Source: CAZYYO01 sp964650965 (lineage in GTDB: Bacteria; Bacillota; Clostridia; Lachnospirales; Lachnospiraceae). From it: DNA of 52,060 nucleotides. A model generated the notes under the pieces. It saw nothing but the letters and a program-made list of their open reading frames with translations, was not told where the DNA came from and ran no database searches. The stretch covers positions 1 to 52,060 of the forward strand of contig CAZYYO010000007.1 in assembly GCA_964650965.1 (NCBI GenBank). The letters are read 5' to 3'. A program made the position numbers and the translations under genes. Shown here one piece after another: positions 1 to 8,980 of this stretch (position 1 is the first letter of the stretch; every line of letters begins with the position of its first letter).

Positions 1-20
1 TTAAAGAGCTAAAAAGCCTT

Positions 21-56
21 AAAAATCAAGGCTTGTGGCGTTTCGCAAACGCCTAA
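21..56 (+). repeat. Terminal hairpin repeat, left copy
   Basis: Positions 37-53 form a perfect hairpin, GGCGTTT-CGC-AAACGCC, preceded by an ATCAAGG-type tract. A closely similar sequence lies in the opposite orientation at the far right end (52008-52043). A match at both extreme ends suggests a dispersed repeat where assembly stopped. A recombination site is possible, but no recombinase is adjacent here. Confidence 0.6.
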
Positions 57-69
57 ATGAGGTTATATC

Positions 70-534
70 ATGAGAGGAAAGAATGATTTCTTTGATCGAT
101 TAATGCGACGCAAGGTACTGGCACGTTTCCGGCCTTTTTATAACAGGTATAAGGAAATGCTGCTGTATGTATTCTTTGGATGTGGAACCTTTTTGATTAG
201 TGTTCTTACATATGCATTATTTACAGAGATATTCTTCTGGGACATTCTGTTTGCAAATGCAGTAGCCTGGATTTTTGCCACCTTATTTGCATTCTTTACC
301 AACCGTACATGGGTATTTGCATCTCATGCGGTGGGAGTGAAGGCTTTTTTATTACAGATAGGAAGCTTTAGCTTGGGACGTTTTCTTACCCTGCTGATAG
401 AAGAGTGGATGCTTTTCTTCTTCGTCGGTCAGCTGGGGCTGTCAAATATGTTCATTAAGCTGATTGCTCAGATTGTTGTGATTATACTGAATTACGTGCT
501 AAGTAAGCTTATCGTATTTCGAAAGAGAAGATAA
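70..534 (+). CDS. GtrA-like family membrane protein
   Basis: This 154-aa protein has a basic N-terminus and four predicted hydrophobic segments, at about residues 26-50, 56-76, 88-110 and 120-145. A motif resembling FxxNRTWVF lies after the second segment. These are hallmarks of GtrA-like proteins, which are proposed to help move polyprenyl-linked sugars across the membrane during decoration of surface glycans. The length is normal for the family. A terminator follows, so it is probably transcribed separately from the pyrophosphorylase gene. Its substrate cannot be read from the sequence. The surface-glycan genes downstream (2120-4939) fit the role. Confidence 0.85.
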   Translation: MRGKNDFFDRLMRRKVLARFRPFYNRYKEMLLYVFFGCGTFLISVLTYALFTEIFFWDILFANAVAWIFATLFAFFTNRTWVFASHAVGVKAFLLQIGSFSLGRFLTLLIEEWMLFFFVGQLGLSNMFIKLIAQIVVIILNYVLSKLIVFRKRR

Positions 535-561
535 ACAGGGAACCTGAAGGATACTGTAAGG

Positions 562-596
562 AATAACCCGGAGTCATGGACTTTGGGTTATTTTTA
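562..596 (+). terminator. Rho-independent terminator after the GtrA-like gene
   Basis: AATAACCC pairs with GGGTTATT (562-569 with 585-592) and a T-run follows. It separates the GtrA-like gene from the next gene. Confidence 0.8.
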
Positions 597-641
597 TGTT
601 ACAATTCTAACAACTATGTATAACAAAGGAGAGATTGCTTT

Positions 642-1865
642 ATGAATCGACAGGAAGCGGAAGCTGTTCTTAGAGAACATCACCAGGAACATCTTATGCA
701 GGACTTCGATCAGTTAAGCCAGGACCAGCAGAAGGTCCTCCTTACACAGATTGACAACCTGGAATGGGATGTGATTGCTTTAGCAAAGGAGCATAAGGAA
801 GTACCTAAGGGCGTGCTGGCACCCCTTGGTGCAGTGGAAATATCAGAAATCAACCAGCGGAAGGACGAATTTCGCCAGGCTGGTCTTACTGCCATTCGCC
901 AGGGTAAGGTAGGAGCTGTTCTTCTGGCAGGAGGTATGGGAACCCGCCTGGGTTTGGACAAGCCTAAGGGTATGTTAAATGTAGGTGAGACCAGAGATCT
1001 ATACCTGTTTGAATGTCTGATCAATAACATTATGGATGTAGTAGATGAGGCAGGAGTATCCATTCCTCTCTACATTATGACCAGTGAGAAGAACCATGAG
1101 GATACCGTGAATTTCTTTACCCAGAAGAATTTCTTTGGCTATCAGCCACAGGATGTGAAATTCTTCAAGCAGGATATGGCGGCAGCCGTTGATTACTCCG
1201 GTAAAATTCTTCGGGAGGAGCCGGGACGTCTGGCGACCTCTCCTAACGGAAACGGAGGCTGGTTCTCATCTATGGCCAAGACAGGAATGTTAGAGGATGT
1301 TCATGCCAGAGGTGTGGAATGGCTGAATATTTTCTCTGTAGACAATGTGCTTCAGAGAATTGCTGACCCATTATTTGTTGGAGCTACCATATTAAGTGGA
1401 TGTGTTTGCGGCGGTAAGGTAGTTCGCAAGGCAGACCCTTATGAGAAAATGGGCGTGCTGTGTACAGAGGATGGCAAGCCTTCTATCGTGGAATACTATG
1501 AGATGACTAAGGAAATGGCTGAATCTACAGATGACCAGGGGAATCTGTTATATAACTTCGGTGTAACCTTAAATTACCTCTTCTCTGTTGAGAAGCTGGA
1601 GGCAATTATGAGAAATCATATGCCGGTACATATTGTTGAGAAGAAGATTCCTTATATTACAGAAGATGGAACCCTGGTGAAGCCGGAAGAACCTAATGGC
1701 TATAAATTTGAGACATTGGTGTTAGACATGATTCGAATGATGGACAACTGTTTACCATTTGAGGTTACAAGAGAGAAAGAATTTGCTCCTATTAAGAACT
1801 TACATGGTGTGGATTCCTTAGATACTGCAAGAGAATTATTAAGAGAGAATAACGTCACTTTATAG
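642..1865 (+). CDS. UTP-dependent sugar-1-phosphate uridylyltransferase (UDPGP family)
   Basis: This 407-aa cytoplasmic enzyme belongs to the eukaryote-like UDPGP family (UDP-GlcNAc or UDP-glucose pyrophosphorylase). It makes a UDP-sugar and pyrophosphate from UTP and a sugar-1-phosphate. The nucleotide-binding signature LLAGGMGTRLG lies near residues 93-103, followed by the DKPKGM lysine motif. A GNGG loop (about residues 202-205) and the NVDN-like segment FSVDNVL around residue 232 also fit. The start has a good AAAGGAGA site. A separate GlmU is normally present in Firmicutes, so this enzyme probably feeds surface-glycan synthesis by the genes that follow. Sequence alone does not decide between GlcNAc, GalNAc and glucose. 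Confidence 0.85.
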   Translation: MNRQEAEAVLREHHQEHLMQDFDQLSQDQQKVLLTQIDNLEWDVIALAKEHKEVPKGVLAPLGAVEISEINQRKDEFRQAGLTAIRQGKVGAVLLAGGMGTRLGLDKPKGMLNVGETRDLYLFECLINNIMDVVDEAGVSIPLYIMTSEKNHEDTVNFFTQKNFFGYQPQDVKFFKQDMAAAVDYSGKILREEPGRLATSPNGNGGWFSSMAKTGMLEDVHARGVEWLNIFSVDNVLQRIADPLFVGATILSGCVCGGKVVRKADPYEKMGVLCTEDGKPSIVEYYEMTKEMAESTDDQGNLLYNFGVTLNYLFSVEKLEAIMRNHMPVHIVEKKIPYITEDGTLVKPEEPNGYKFETLVLDMIRMMDNCLPFEVTREKEFAPIKNLHGVDSLDTARELLRENNVTL

Positions 1866-1886
1866 TCAAGGGAGATGTGCAGTAAG

Positions 1887-2084
1887 ATGATGAGAGTATT
1901 TATCTGTCCCAATTGTGGATGGATTCGTACGGTATCAAGAAGGAAGACAGTAGAATGCTACAAATGTGGCTGCAAGGACATGACCATGTCCCGTCTTACC
2001 TTCCTGGAATATGCCGACATGGATGAACAGCAGAGAAAAGATTACGTGGAGAGTTGGCTATATATTCATAAAAAGGACACATAA
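1887..2084 (+). CDS. Small zinc-ribbon protein
   Basis: About 65 aa, with two CxxC knuckles (CPNC near the N-terminus, CYKCGC about 16 residues later) forming a likely zinc ribbon. The tail is charged and helical, ending in a YVESWLYIHKK-like stretch. The start could also be at 1875, but there the GGGAG site abuts the ATG, so 1887 (or 1890) is preferred. It sits 21 bp after the pyrophosphorylase gene and 35 bp before the sugar transferase gene, so it is probably co-transcribed. The function is unknown; a nucleic-acid-binding or structural zinc role is only inference. Confidence 0.75.
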   Translation: MMRVFICPNCGWIRTVSRRKTVECYKCGCKDMTMSRLTFLEYADMDEQQRKDYVESWLYIHKKDT

Positions 2085-2119
2085 TATGCTTATGATGTAG
2101 TTACTCGTGGAGGAATAAT

Positions 2120-3529
2120 ATGTATCGTGAAGAAAAACGCAGCTGGATGAAGCATCTGGATTTTACAGTACTGGATATTCTATGCCTTGAGATAGCCCTT
2201 GTTCTGGCTTATGCGTGGAGATTCCAGGGCGGCTGGCTGTTTCGTGAAGACATATATGTGAAAATTGCATGGATTGTTTTTCTAATTGATGTATGTGTAG
2301 TGTTTTTCACAGAATCCTACACTGGTATTCTTCGTAGAAATAAATATCAGGAGCTTACAGCTACGCTGGGTCACTGTCTTGTGGTATTTGGTGGTGTGCT
2401 GGTGTATATGTACGCAACCAAGCAGTCACAGGACTATTCCCGTTTGATGCTTTTTGTGTTTCTGGCATTATCTGTTTTATTGGAATATTTCTCACGATGC
2501 GTATTAAAACGTATCATTCGAAGACGCAAGCTGTTAGATAAGAATAAGGCATTAATGACAGTGGTTGCAGAAAGCACCAATGTGGAGCAGTGCCTGTCAG
2601 AAATCGCTCATAACAAATATACAGATTTCACAGTGACAGGTGTAGTTGTAGTGGATCAGGATATGACAGGGCAGCAGATTCAGGGCATCCCTGTGGTAGC
2701 TTGTGCAGATACCTTTATGGAATACGTAAGAACCAATGTGGTAGATGAAGTATACATTGATGGAAATACCCGAAGCAGCTCTGAGGCACTGGCTTCCCAG
2801 CTGATAGAATTGGGAATTACCGTGCATATCAGTCTGATTCATACCAACAAGATGGTGCCAAACCGTCGTATGGAGAATTATGGAAATTATATTGTCCTTA
2901 CCTCCAGCATGCATATTGCTAATGCCAGACAGCTTTTTGTAAAGCGGTTAATGGATATTGCTGGAAGCCTGTTGGGACTTTTTATTGCAGGTATCGCATT
3001 TCTGATATTTGCCCCTATTATTAAGCTTCAGTCTCCGGGACCTGTGTTCTTTGAACAGGTTCGTATTGGTAAGAACGGACGACGCTTTAAGTTCTACAAG
3101 TTTCGCTCCATGTATGTGGACGCAGAGCAGCGTAAGGCAGAGCTGATGAAGAATAATGAGATGCAGGGGAATATGTTTAAGATGGACAACGACCCCAGAA
3201 TTATTCCCATTGGTCATTTCATGAGAAAATATTCTATTGATGAGCTTCCCCAGTTTTGGAATGTGTTAAAGGGGGATATGAGCCTTGTAGGAACCCGCCC
3301 GCCCACAGAGGACGAGTTTGAACAGTACCAGTATCATCATAAGGCACGTCTGGGAATCAAACCTGGTCTTACCGGTATGTGGCAGGTTAGTGGTCGAAAT
3401 GATGTTACGGATTTTGAGGACGTTGTAGCACTGGATACAGAGTATATTGCCAACTGGTCTCTGGGACTGGATTTCATGCTTTTATTTAAGACCATAGGAG
3501 TAGTATTTACAGGCAAGGGCTCCAAATAG
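2120..3529 (+). CDS. Undecaprenyl-phosphate sugar-1-phosphate transferase (polyprenyl glycosylphosphotransferase)
   Basis: This 469-aa integral membrane enzyme starts surface-polysaccharide repeat-unit synthesis by moving a sugar-1-phosphate from a UDP-sugar to undecaprenyl phosphate. The N-terminal third carries four hydrophobic segments (about residues 12-130). A Rossmann-like CoA-binding_3 region spans about 140-250. A further helix near 275-300 leads into the catalytic bacterial sugar transferase domain, with KRLMDI, SPGPVFF, KFYKFRSM, DELPQFWNVLKGDMSLVGTRPP and GLTGMWQVSGR motifs. The length matches WbaP/EpsL-like proteins. It follows the pyrophosphorylase and precedes a GT2 gene, giving a coherent module. 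The start has a GGAGG site. Confidence 0.92.
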   Translation: MYREEKRSWMKHLDFTVLDILCLEIALVLAYAWRFQGGWLFREDIYVKIAWIVFLIDVCVVFFTESYTGILRRNKYQELTATLGHCLVVFGGVLVYMYATKQSQDYSRLMLFVFLALSVLLEYFSRCVLKRIIRRRKLLDKNKALMTVVAESTNVEQCLSEIAHNKYTDFTVTGVVVVDQDMTGQQIQGIPVVACADTFMEYVRTNVVDEVYIDGNTRSSSEALASQLIELGITVHISLIHTNKMVPNRRMENYGNYIVLTSSMHIANARQLFVKRLMDIAGSLLGLFIAGIAFLIFAPIIKLQSPGPVFFEQVRIGKNGRRFKFYKFRSMYVDAEQRKAELMKNNEMQGNMFKMDNDPRIIPIGHFMRKYSIDELPQFWNVLKGDMSLVGTRPPTEDEFEQYQYHHKARLGIKPGLTGMWQVSGRNDVTDFEDVVALDTEYIANWSLGLDFMLLFKTIGVVFTGKGSK

Positions 3530-3538
3530 GAGGCACAT

Positions 3539-4939
3539 ATGAACATGCCAAAATTTTCTCTGGTTTTGGTAACCAGTAACACCACCCTGGTATTTTTTCG
3601 TGATTTTATGGAATCCATGGTGGCACAGGTATACGATAACTGGGAAATGTACATTTTAGATGATAATATGCATCAGGAGATTCCCAGAATTCTGGGAGAA
3701 TTCTTTCCGGAGGATAACCGGGTACATTACAGACAATTGAAGAATCATAAGGGACAAGCCTATGCACTGAACATAGGCTTGCATTTTATTTCCAGGAACA
3801 TGCAGCTGCAACAGGAACAATCTGTGATGGAGAATCCCGGCTATCTGGTATTTGCCAATCAGCACGACCGACTGTGTGCCAACACCTTGTTCGCTTTGGC
3901 GGAGCATTTCATGCAGCACCCGGAAAGCCAGCTGGTATATACAGACCAGGATGAGCTCCATGGGCTGGAGCTGGTAGCACCTGACTATAAGCCTGATTTT
4001 AATAAGGAGCTGTTGCTTCGCAAGAATTATATTGGCTCCTTTGTAGCCATATCCACATCCTTAATGAACCAGGTAGGAGCATTTCGGGAGCGGCTGGAAT
4101 ATGCTTATTTATATGACTATTTGCTTCGCTGCATGGAATGCAATGCAAGCATTGCACATTTACCATCCATTCTCTATCATCAGCGTGTAATGGCACCGGA
4201 GGATAAGAAAACACAGCGAAGACAGGAATGGACCAGCTATCAGGAGCATATGGCAGCAGCCCAGACCTATTATATAAGAAATAATCTGCCGCCCCAGATA
4301 GAACCGGAGCAGGGACATAATTTCTGGAGGGTGCGTTATCCAGTGAAGGATCACAGCCCGGAATCCTATGCTAAGAATAAGAAGAATTACATGCTGCTAA
4401 GGGATAAGGATGTGCGGGTCTATACCAGAAATGCACCGGAGATGATGTATGGAATTCTTCAGCAGCCGGATGTTGCAGTAGTAGGAGTTCGTTTCCTGGG
4501 AAATGGTCTGATGCTGGCTAATTGCGGTTACATTTATGACAAATCCGGAATGATTTACCCTGCTCTCTACGGCAGGAAAATCTATCAGGATACCTACCAG
4601 GATCGGGGACAGATTCCCCAGGACGTTAGTATGGTAGATTTCGGATTTTGTATGCTGAATAAGCGAATCTATAAGAAGCTTTCTGGCTTTGATACCAGTC
4701 TGTCAGGCCGGGAGCTGATGCTGGATTATTGTCTTCGAGCCAGAGAGGCAGGCTATCGCATTGTAGTGGAACCGGGGATTATTGCCAGAAGAAAAGGGGG
4801 ACATCCTGAAAGCAGTCAGGAATCCAATGAGAATTTCGTTGCCAAATGGCAGGAAACCCTGGAGCTGGGAGACCCCTGTTACAACCCCAATCTGATGATG
4901 GGATTGGAGAATTATACCTATCAGAATTATGGGAATTAG
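3539..4939 (+). CDS. Glycosyltransferase family 2 protein
   Basis: A 466-aa, apparently soluble GT-A glycosyltransferase. The N-terminus (FSLVLVTSN, then about residue 40 LDDN) is the nucleotide-sugar fold. A metal-binding QHDRL segment lies near residue 107 and YTDQDE near residue 133. The second half (about 260-460) resembles another GT2-like module, with DFGFCMLNKRIYKKLSGFD like the acceptor region of large two-domain GT2 enzymes. It starts 10 bp after the phosphotransferase gene with an AGGAGG site, so it probably adds the next sugar to the lipid-linked primer. The sugar donor is unknown. Confidence 0.82.
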   Translation: MNMPKFSLVLVTSNTTLVFFRDFMESMVAQVYDNWEMYILDDNMHQEIPRILGEFFPEDNRVHYRQLKNHKGQAYALNIGLHFISRNMQLQQEQSVMENPGYLVFANQHDRLCANTLFALAEHFMQHPESQLVYTDQDELHGLELVAPDYKPDFNKELLLRKNYIGSFVAISTSLMNQVGAFRERLEYAYLYDYLLRCMECNASIAHLPSILYHQRVMAPEDKKTQRRQEWTSYQEHMAAAQTYYIRNNLPPQIEPEQGHNFWRVRYPVKDHSPESYAKNKKNYMLLRDKDVRVYTRNAPEMMYGILQQPDVAVVGVRFLGNGLMLANCGYIYDKSGMIYPALYGRKIYQDTYQDRGQIPQDVSMVDFGFCMLNKRIYKKLSGFDTSLSGRELMLDYCLRAREAGYRIVVEPGIIARRKGGHPESSQESNENFVAKWQETLELGDPCYNPNLMMGLENYTYQNYGN

Positions 4940-4954
4940 TGGATATTTCTTTTC

Positions 4955-4981
4955 TTGACACTTCATATAAATTGGTATAAT
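4955..4981 (+). promoter_or_regulatory. Promoter of the LCP gene
   Basis: TTGACA at 4955-4960 and TATAAT at 4976-4981 match sigma-A elements. The 15-bp spacer is short, so expression may be modest or activator-assisted. Confidence 0.55.
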
Positions 4982-5024
4982 CTATAATAGTTTATGAATG
5001 TCCTATACATGAAAGGATGAGGAA

Positions 5025-6092
5025 ATGAGTAGAGGAAATAGAAAAAGACTTACGAAGAAGCAGTTAAGAAAACGTAAGAGAAGATTGTTAATTATAGAAA
5101 TCGTTGTATTAGTGTTATTACTGGGGGTTCTGGCAATCTGGCTGAAGTTCGGCAGCATCAACTGGGACAACCTGAAGAATATAGGTACCAATGATCTGGA
5201 CAGCCAAACAGAGGAAATGCTTCAGGGCTATACCAACATAGCACTTTTTGGTGTGGATAATCGCTCCAATGGTAATTATGACAGTGGTAACAGCGATAGT
5301 ATTATGATTTGCAGTATTAATAATGATACCAAGGAGGTTCGTCTGGTATCTGTATATCGCGATACCTATCTGATGGTTGGGGATGATAAATATCGTAAAT
5401 GTAACTATGCATACAACCATGGTGGAGCAGAGCAGGCGTTGGAGATGCTGAATACCAACCTGGATTTGGATATTCAAGATTATGTTGCTGTTGATTTCTA
5501 TGCTATGGTTGAGGCTGTAGATGCTCTTGGCGGAGTAGAGATTGATGTTACTGCCCAGGAAGCAAAGATTATGAACGACAGCTATATTGGACCTACACAG
5601 GAAATTACCGGTAAGAAGAGCAGCAGGGTATCTGCAGGTCTTCAGACCTTAGATGGTGTACAGGCTACCTCTTATTGTAGAATCCGTTATACCGCAGGAA
5701 GTGATTTTAAGCGTACAGAGCGTCAGCGTGAGGTATTAAGCCAGATGGTTGCCAAGGCAAATGATGCCAGCCTGTCCGATTTGAATAAACTGATTGATGG
5801 GGTATTCCCTGATATTAGCACCAGCTTAAAGCTGAATCAGATTATTGGTCTTGCATCCGCCATGAGAGACTATACTCTGGCAGACACCAGTGGATTCCCA
5901 TATGCAAAATGTACAGGAACCTTTGGCAGCAAGGGTAGTCTGGTTGTTCCATGTAATTTGGAAACCAATGTAAAGGCACTGTACTTCACCTTATTTGGAC
6001 AGGAAGATTATGAACCGTCTCAGACAGTAAAGGATATCAGCGATGAAATCGTTAACGCTACCGGTAAGGATTACGGCGATGCCACAGAATAA
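5025..6092 (+). CDS. LytR-CpsA-Psr (LCP) family cell-wall glycopolymer ligase
   Basis: A 355-aa membrane-anchored protein with a very basic cytoplasmic tail (residues 1-25), one transmembrane helix (about 26-45) and an extracellular LCP domain. LCP enzymes move lipid-linked glycopolymers onto peptidoglycan. Visible family features are FGVDNRSN, the SDSIMI segment, the catalytic-type VRLVSVYRDTYL arginine region, GGVEIDVT and the CRIRYTAGSDFKRTERQREVL block, whose arginines bind the pyrophosphate. It has its own promoter. Its position after the lipid-linked sugar genes fits attachment of the product they start. Confidence 0.92.
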   Translation: MSRGNRKRLTKKQLRKRKRRLLIIEIVVLVLLLGVLAIWLKFGSINWDNLKNIGTNDLDSQTEEMLQGYTNIALFGVDNRSNGNYDSGNSDSIMICSINNDTKEVRLVSVYRDTYLMVGDDKYRKCNYAYNHGGAEQALEMLNTNLDLDIQDYVAVDFYAMVEAVDALGGVEIDVTAQEAKIMNDSYIGPTQEITGKKSSRVSAGLQTLDGVQATSYCRIRYTAGSDFKRTERQREVLSQMVAKANDASLSDLNKLIDGVFPDISTSLKLNQIIGLASAMRDYTLADTSGFPYAKCTGTFGSKGSLVVPCNLETNVKALYFTLFGQEDYEPSQTVKDISDEIVNATGKDYGDATE

Positions 6093-6114
6093 ATAAGAAT
6101 AAGAAGCTAAGATG

Positions 6115-6171
6115 CCCGGGAATGATAGGAATATGACATTGGTTGTGTTCCTGTTATGCCCGGGATTTTTT
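6115..6171 (+). terminator. Terminator after the LCP gene
   Basis: A long stem with a CCCGGG base (6115-6120 with 6159-6164) and a matching GGAA/TTCC upper part is followed by ATTTTTT. Confidence 0.8.
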
Positions 6172-6321
6172 ATCTTCAAAAGTCATAAATATAACAGAGA
6201 AATATCACAAATTCATCACATTTACTAGATAGACTATCCAATATAAGAAACGGAAAAAATTATAAAATACACAAGTCCTATGGATGTTATTTATGAATAG
6301 GAATGGAAGGAGAAATGCATT

Positions 6322-7731
6322 ATGTCATATGATGAATTTGGAAATGATTTACATCAGAATTGGAATCAGGATGGAAATCAACAGGATAATCAACAGCAGA
6401 GCCAGCAGCAGGAATCAGATTCTATTTATTCCTATAGCTATGTAGACATTAATCAGGGAGATGATGAGGCAAAGAAGAAACGTCATTTCTTCCAAAGGAA
6501 GCCATCCCACAATAACACTGGAGATGGACATAGACAGGGGGGCTGGGGCAGAACCCTAGGAAAGGTTGTTGCCATTGCACTGATATTTGGACTGGTTGCA
6601 GGAACGGCGTTCCAGGGAAGCAGCTATGTATCAGCCAAGCTTTTTGGAACGGATCAGAATAGTACCACAGTTGCCACCACCAGTACGACATTATCTACAG
6701 CAGGCTCTCTTGACAGTACCTCTACCTCCGCAGCTGCTACCGTATCAGATGTGTCCGATGTAGTAACTAATGTAATGCCTGCTATCGTAGCAGTTACCAA
6801 TATGACAGTAACAGAGTATCAGAGCTTCTTTGGACAGACGAACTCCAGAGAAAGTGAGACGGTTGGCTCAGGAATTATCATCAGTCAGGACAACGATTAC
6901 CTGTATATAGCCACCAATAATCATGTGGTAAGCAGCTCAGAATCCCTTACGATTACCTTTTCTGATGATTCTGTAGTATCTGCAACGGTAAAGGGAACAG
7001 ATGCATCCATGGATTTGGCAGTAGTAGCTGTGGCTTTGGACGATATTGATTCTGCAACACTGTCAACCATCAAGGTGGCAACTGTGGGAGATTCTAACGG
7101 GTTAAATGTAGGCTCTGCAGCTATCGTAATCGGAAATGCCTTAGGATATGGACAGTCCGTAACCACCGGTGTTATCAGTGCAGTCAATCGTGAAGTCACA
7201 CTGCAGGATGACACAGGAAGCACTATGACCAATGAGCTGATTCAGACTGATGCAGCAGTCAACCCTGGAAACAGTGGTGGAGCACTTTTGAATATGAATG
7301 GAGAAGTGGTAGGCATTGTGTCAGCAAAATACTCTGACACCAGTGTAGAAGGAATGGGATATGCAATTCCCATGTCTTCAGCAGCATCCATCATTGAACA
7401 GATTATAAATAACGAAACCGTATCAGAAGAAGACAGCTCCTACTTCGGCATTGCAGGAGTAGATGTGTCAAGCTCCGTAGCCCAGCAATACTCCATGCCA
7501 ACCGGTGTCTATGTTGCACAGGTAGTAAGCGGAAGCAGTGCTGATAAAGCCGGCATTGTAAAAGGAGATATTATCACCAAATTCAACGGAAGAAGCGTCA
7601 CCTCCATGGAAGAAATCCAAAGCATGATGCAATACATCAAAGCCGGAACCACAGTAGACGTCACCGTAGCCAAAGCTGCCAACAGCTACGAAACCACCGA
7701 CATCCAGGTAACCCTAGGCTCCAAGAAGTAA
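6322..7731 (+). CDS. htrA: HtrA/DegP-like membrane-anchored serine protease with PDZ domain
   Basis: A 469-aa envelope protease of family S1C. The cytoplasmic N-terminus is rich in Gln/Asn (about residues 10-40), followed by a transmembrane helix (about 78-100) and a Ser/Thr linker. The trypsin-like domain has its triad at His201 (NNHVV), Asp231 (MDLAVV) and Ser318 (GNSGGAL). One C-terminal PDZ domain spans about 375-465. The length and layout match Firmicute HtrA proteins, which degrade misfolded exported proteins. It stands alone behind a terminator. The last ~45 codons switch to C- and A-ending codons unlike the rest of the gene (see findings). Confidence 0.93.
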   Translation: MSYDEFGNDLHQNWNQDGNQQDNQQQSQQQESDSIYSYSYVDINQGDDEAKKKRHFFQRKPSHNNTGDGHRQGGWGRTLGKVVAIALIFGLVAGTAFQGSSYVSAKLFGTDQNSTTVATTSTTLSTAGSLDSTSTSAAATVSDVSDVVTNVMPAIVAVTNMTVTEYQSFFGQTNSRESETVGSGIIISQDNDYLYIATNNHVVSSSESLTITFSDDSVVSATVKGTDASMDLAVVAVALDDIDSATLSTIKVATVGDSNGLNVGSAAIVIGNALGYGQSVTTGVISAVNREVTLQDDTGSTMTNELIQTDAAVNPGNSGGALLNMNGEVVGIVSAKYSDTSVEGMGYAIPMSSAASIIEQIINNETVSEEDSSYFGIAGVDVSSSVAQQYSMPTGVYVAQVVSGSSADKAGIVKGDIITKFNGRSVTSMEEIQSMMQYIKAGTTVDVTVAKAANSYETTDIQVTLGSKK

Positions 7732-7756
7732 CCCTTCGTTCTTGCGAGAAATGGAA

Positions 7757-7854
7757 TGGGCAGATTGCCAGATAGGGCACCCAGCTATACCTTATAGAAT
7801 ATCTCTTTTCATCTATACGGCATAGCTGGGTGCCCTATCTGGCAAGCTGCCCCA
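7757..7854. repeat. Inverted-repeat element A1
   Basis: Perfect 24-bp arms at 7765-7788 and 7822-7845 are extended by partly matching sequence to 7757-7854, with a loop of about 33 nt. There is no T-run, so it is not a typical intrinsic terminator. The arm ends resemble those of the larger element at 18917-19148: both contain AGCTTG...CCAG and AGCTATGCC. This suggests a small dispersed family, either MITE-like or a structured RNA. Confidence 0.7.
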
Positions 7855-8001
7855 CCTCCATCTTCATAACCGCAATGTTATATTTCTGTAAAAATCCCTC
7901 CCCTCCCTCTTTTGTTTGTCCCCCAGATATGTTACTATATATCTATCTATCCAACAGTAAAAAACACGTACAAACCAAAACAAATTTGGAGGCCTAAATA
8001 C

Positions 8002-8934
8002 ATGAAAAAGAAAAGAATTGTAATCGCATTAGGACATGACGCATTAGGTACAACATTGCCGGAGCAGCAGCAGGCAACCGTGAAGACTGCAAGAGCAGTA
8101 GCAGAATTTATCCACCAGGATTATCAGATTGTAATCTCCCATAGTAATGGACCACAGGTTGGTATGATTCATACTGCAATGGCAGAATTCTGCAGAATTT
8201 ATCCAGAGTATACATCTACTCCCATGTCTGTATGTTCTGCAATGAGCCAGGGATATATCGGATATGATCTTCAAAATGCCATTCGAAGTGAATTATTAAA
8301 TAGAGGTATTTATAAGCCAGTATCAACCATATTGACCCAGGTAACCGTGGATCCTTATGATGAAGCTTTTTACAAACCTACCAAGGTCATTGGACGTGTG
8401 ATGACAGAAGAGGAAGCAGAGGCAGAGGAGAAGAAGGGCAATCATGTTATTCGCCAGGGAGAGGGCTTCCGTAGAATCGTTGCTACACCCAAACCAATGG
8501 ATGTAGTGGAGATTGATGCAATTCGAGCTTTATGTGATGCTGACCAGGTGGTTATTGCCTGCGGAGGCGGTGGAATTCCTGTATTACAGCAGGATAATCA
8601 TTTAAAGGGTGCCAGTGCCATCGTAGAGAAGGATACGGCAGCTGGAAGATTAGCAGAGCTGTTAGATGCGGATATGCTGGTAATTCTTACTGGCGTAGAT
8701 AAGGTGTGTCTGAATTTTGGAACAGACCATGAGCAGCCATTAGATTACATGACGGTTCAGGAAGCCAGAAAATACATGGAAGAAGGACAGTTTGAAGAAG
8801 GAACCATGCTGCCTAAGATTCAGGCAGCAGTTGACTTTATTGGAGATTCCGCAATCCGTAAGGTGCTGATTACCAAATTAGATAAGACCAGAGATTGTAT
8901 TGGTGGAAATGCAGGAACGATGATTGGCAAATAA
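8002..8934 (+). CDS. arcC: Carbamate kinase (amino-acid kinase family)
   Basis: A 310-aa cytoplasmic enzyme that makes ATP from carbamoyl phosphate and ADP, or runs in reverse. Family motifs are VIALGHDALG (8-17), SHSNGPQVG, CSAMSQGYIGYDLQNA, LTQVTVDPYDEAF, ACGGGGIPV, KDTAAGRLAELLDADMLVILT and a TMLPKI block. The ATG at 8002 follows a GGAGG site; an in-frame upstream extension to 7912 has no ribosome site. The first loop reads GHDA instead of the usual GGNA, and the second reads HSNGP instead of HGNGP. No arginine deiminase or ornithine carbamoyltransferase gene is nearby, so it may serve purine/allantoin-type or other carbamoyl catabolism encoded elsewhere. Confidence 0.88.
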   Translation: MKKKRIVIALGHDALGTTLPEQQQATVKTARAVAEFIHQDYQIVISHSNGPQVGMIHTAMAEFCRIYPEYTSTPMSVCSAMSQGYIGYDLQNAIRSELLNRGIYKPVSTILTQVTVDPYDEAFYKPTKVIGRVMTEEEAEAEEKKGNHVIRQGEGFRRIVATPKPMDVVEIDAIRALCDADQVVIACGGGGIPVLQQDNHLKGASAIVEKDTAAGRLAELLDADMLVILTGVDKVCLNFGTDHEQPLDYMTVQEARKYMEEGQFEEGTMLPKIQAAVDFIGDSAIRKVLITKLDKTRDCIGGNAGTMIGK

Positions 8935-8980
8935 GAGCCGGCAATAAATGCAAGAAATGCTGTATTAAGAAAGGACATGT

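Noticed and set aside
7757..7854. Ordinary Rho-independent terminator for the protease gene.
   Set aside because: The arms are too long, the loop is about 33 nt and there is no T-run; it fits a repeat element better.
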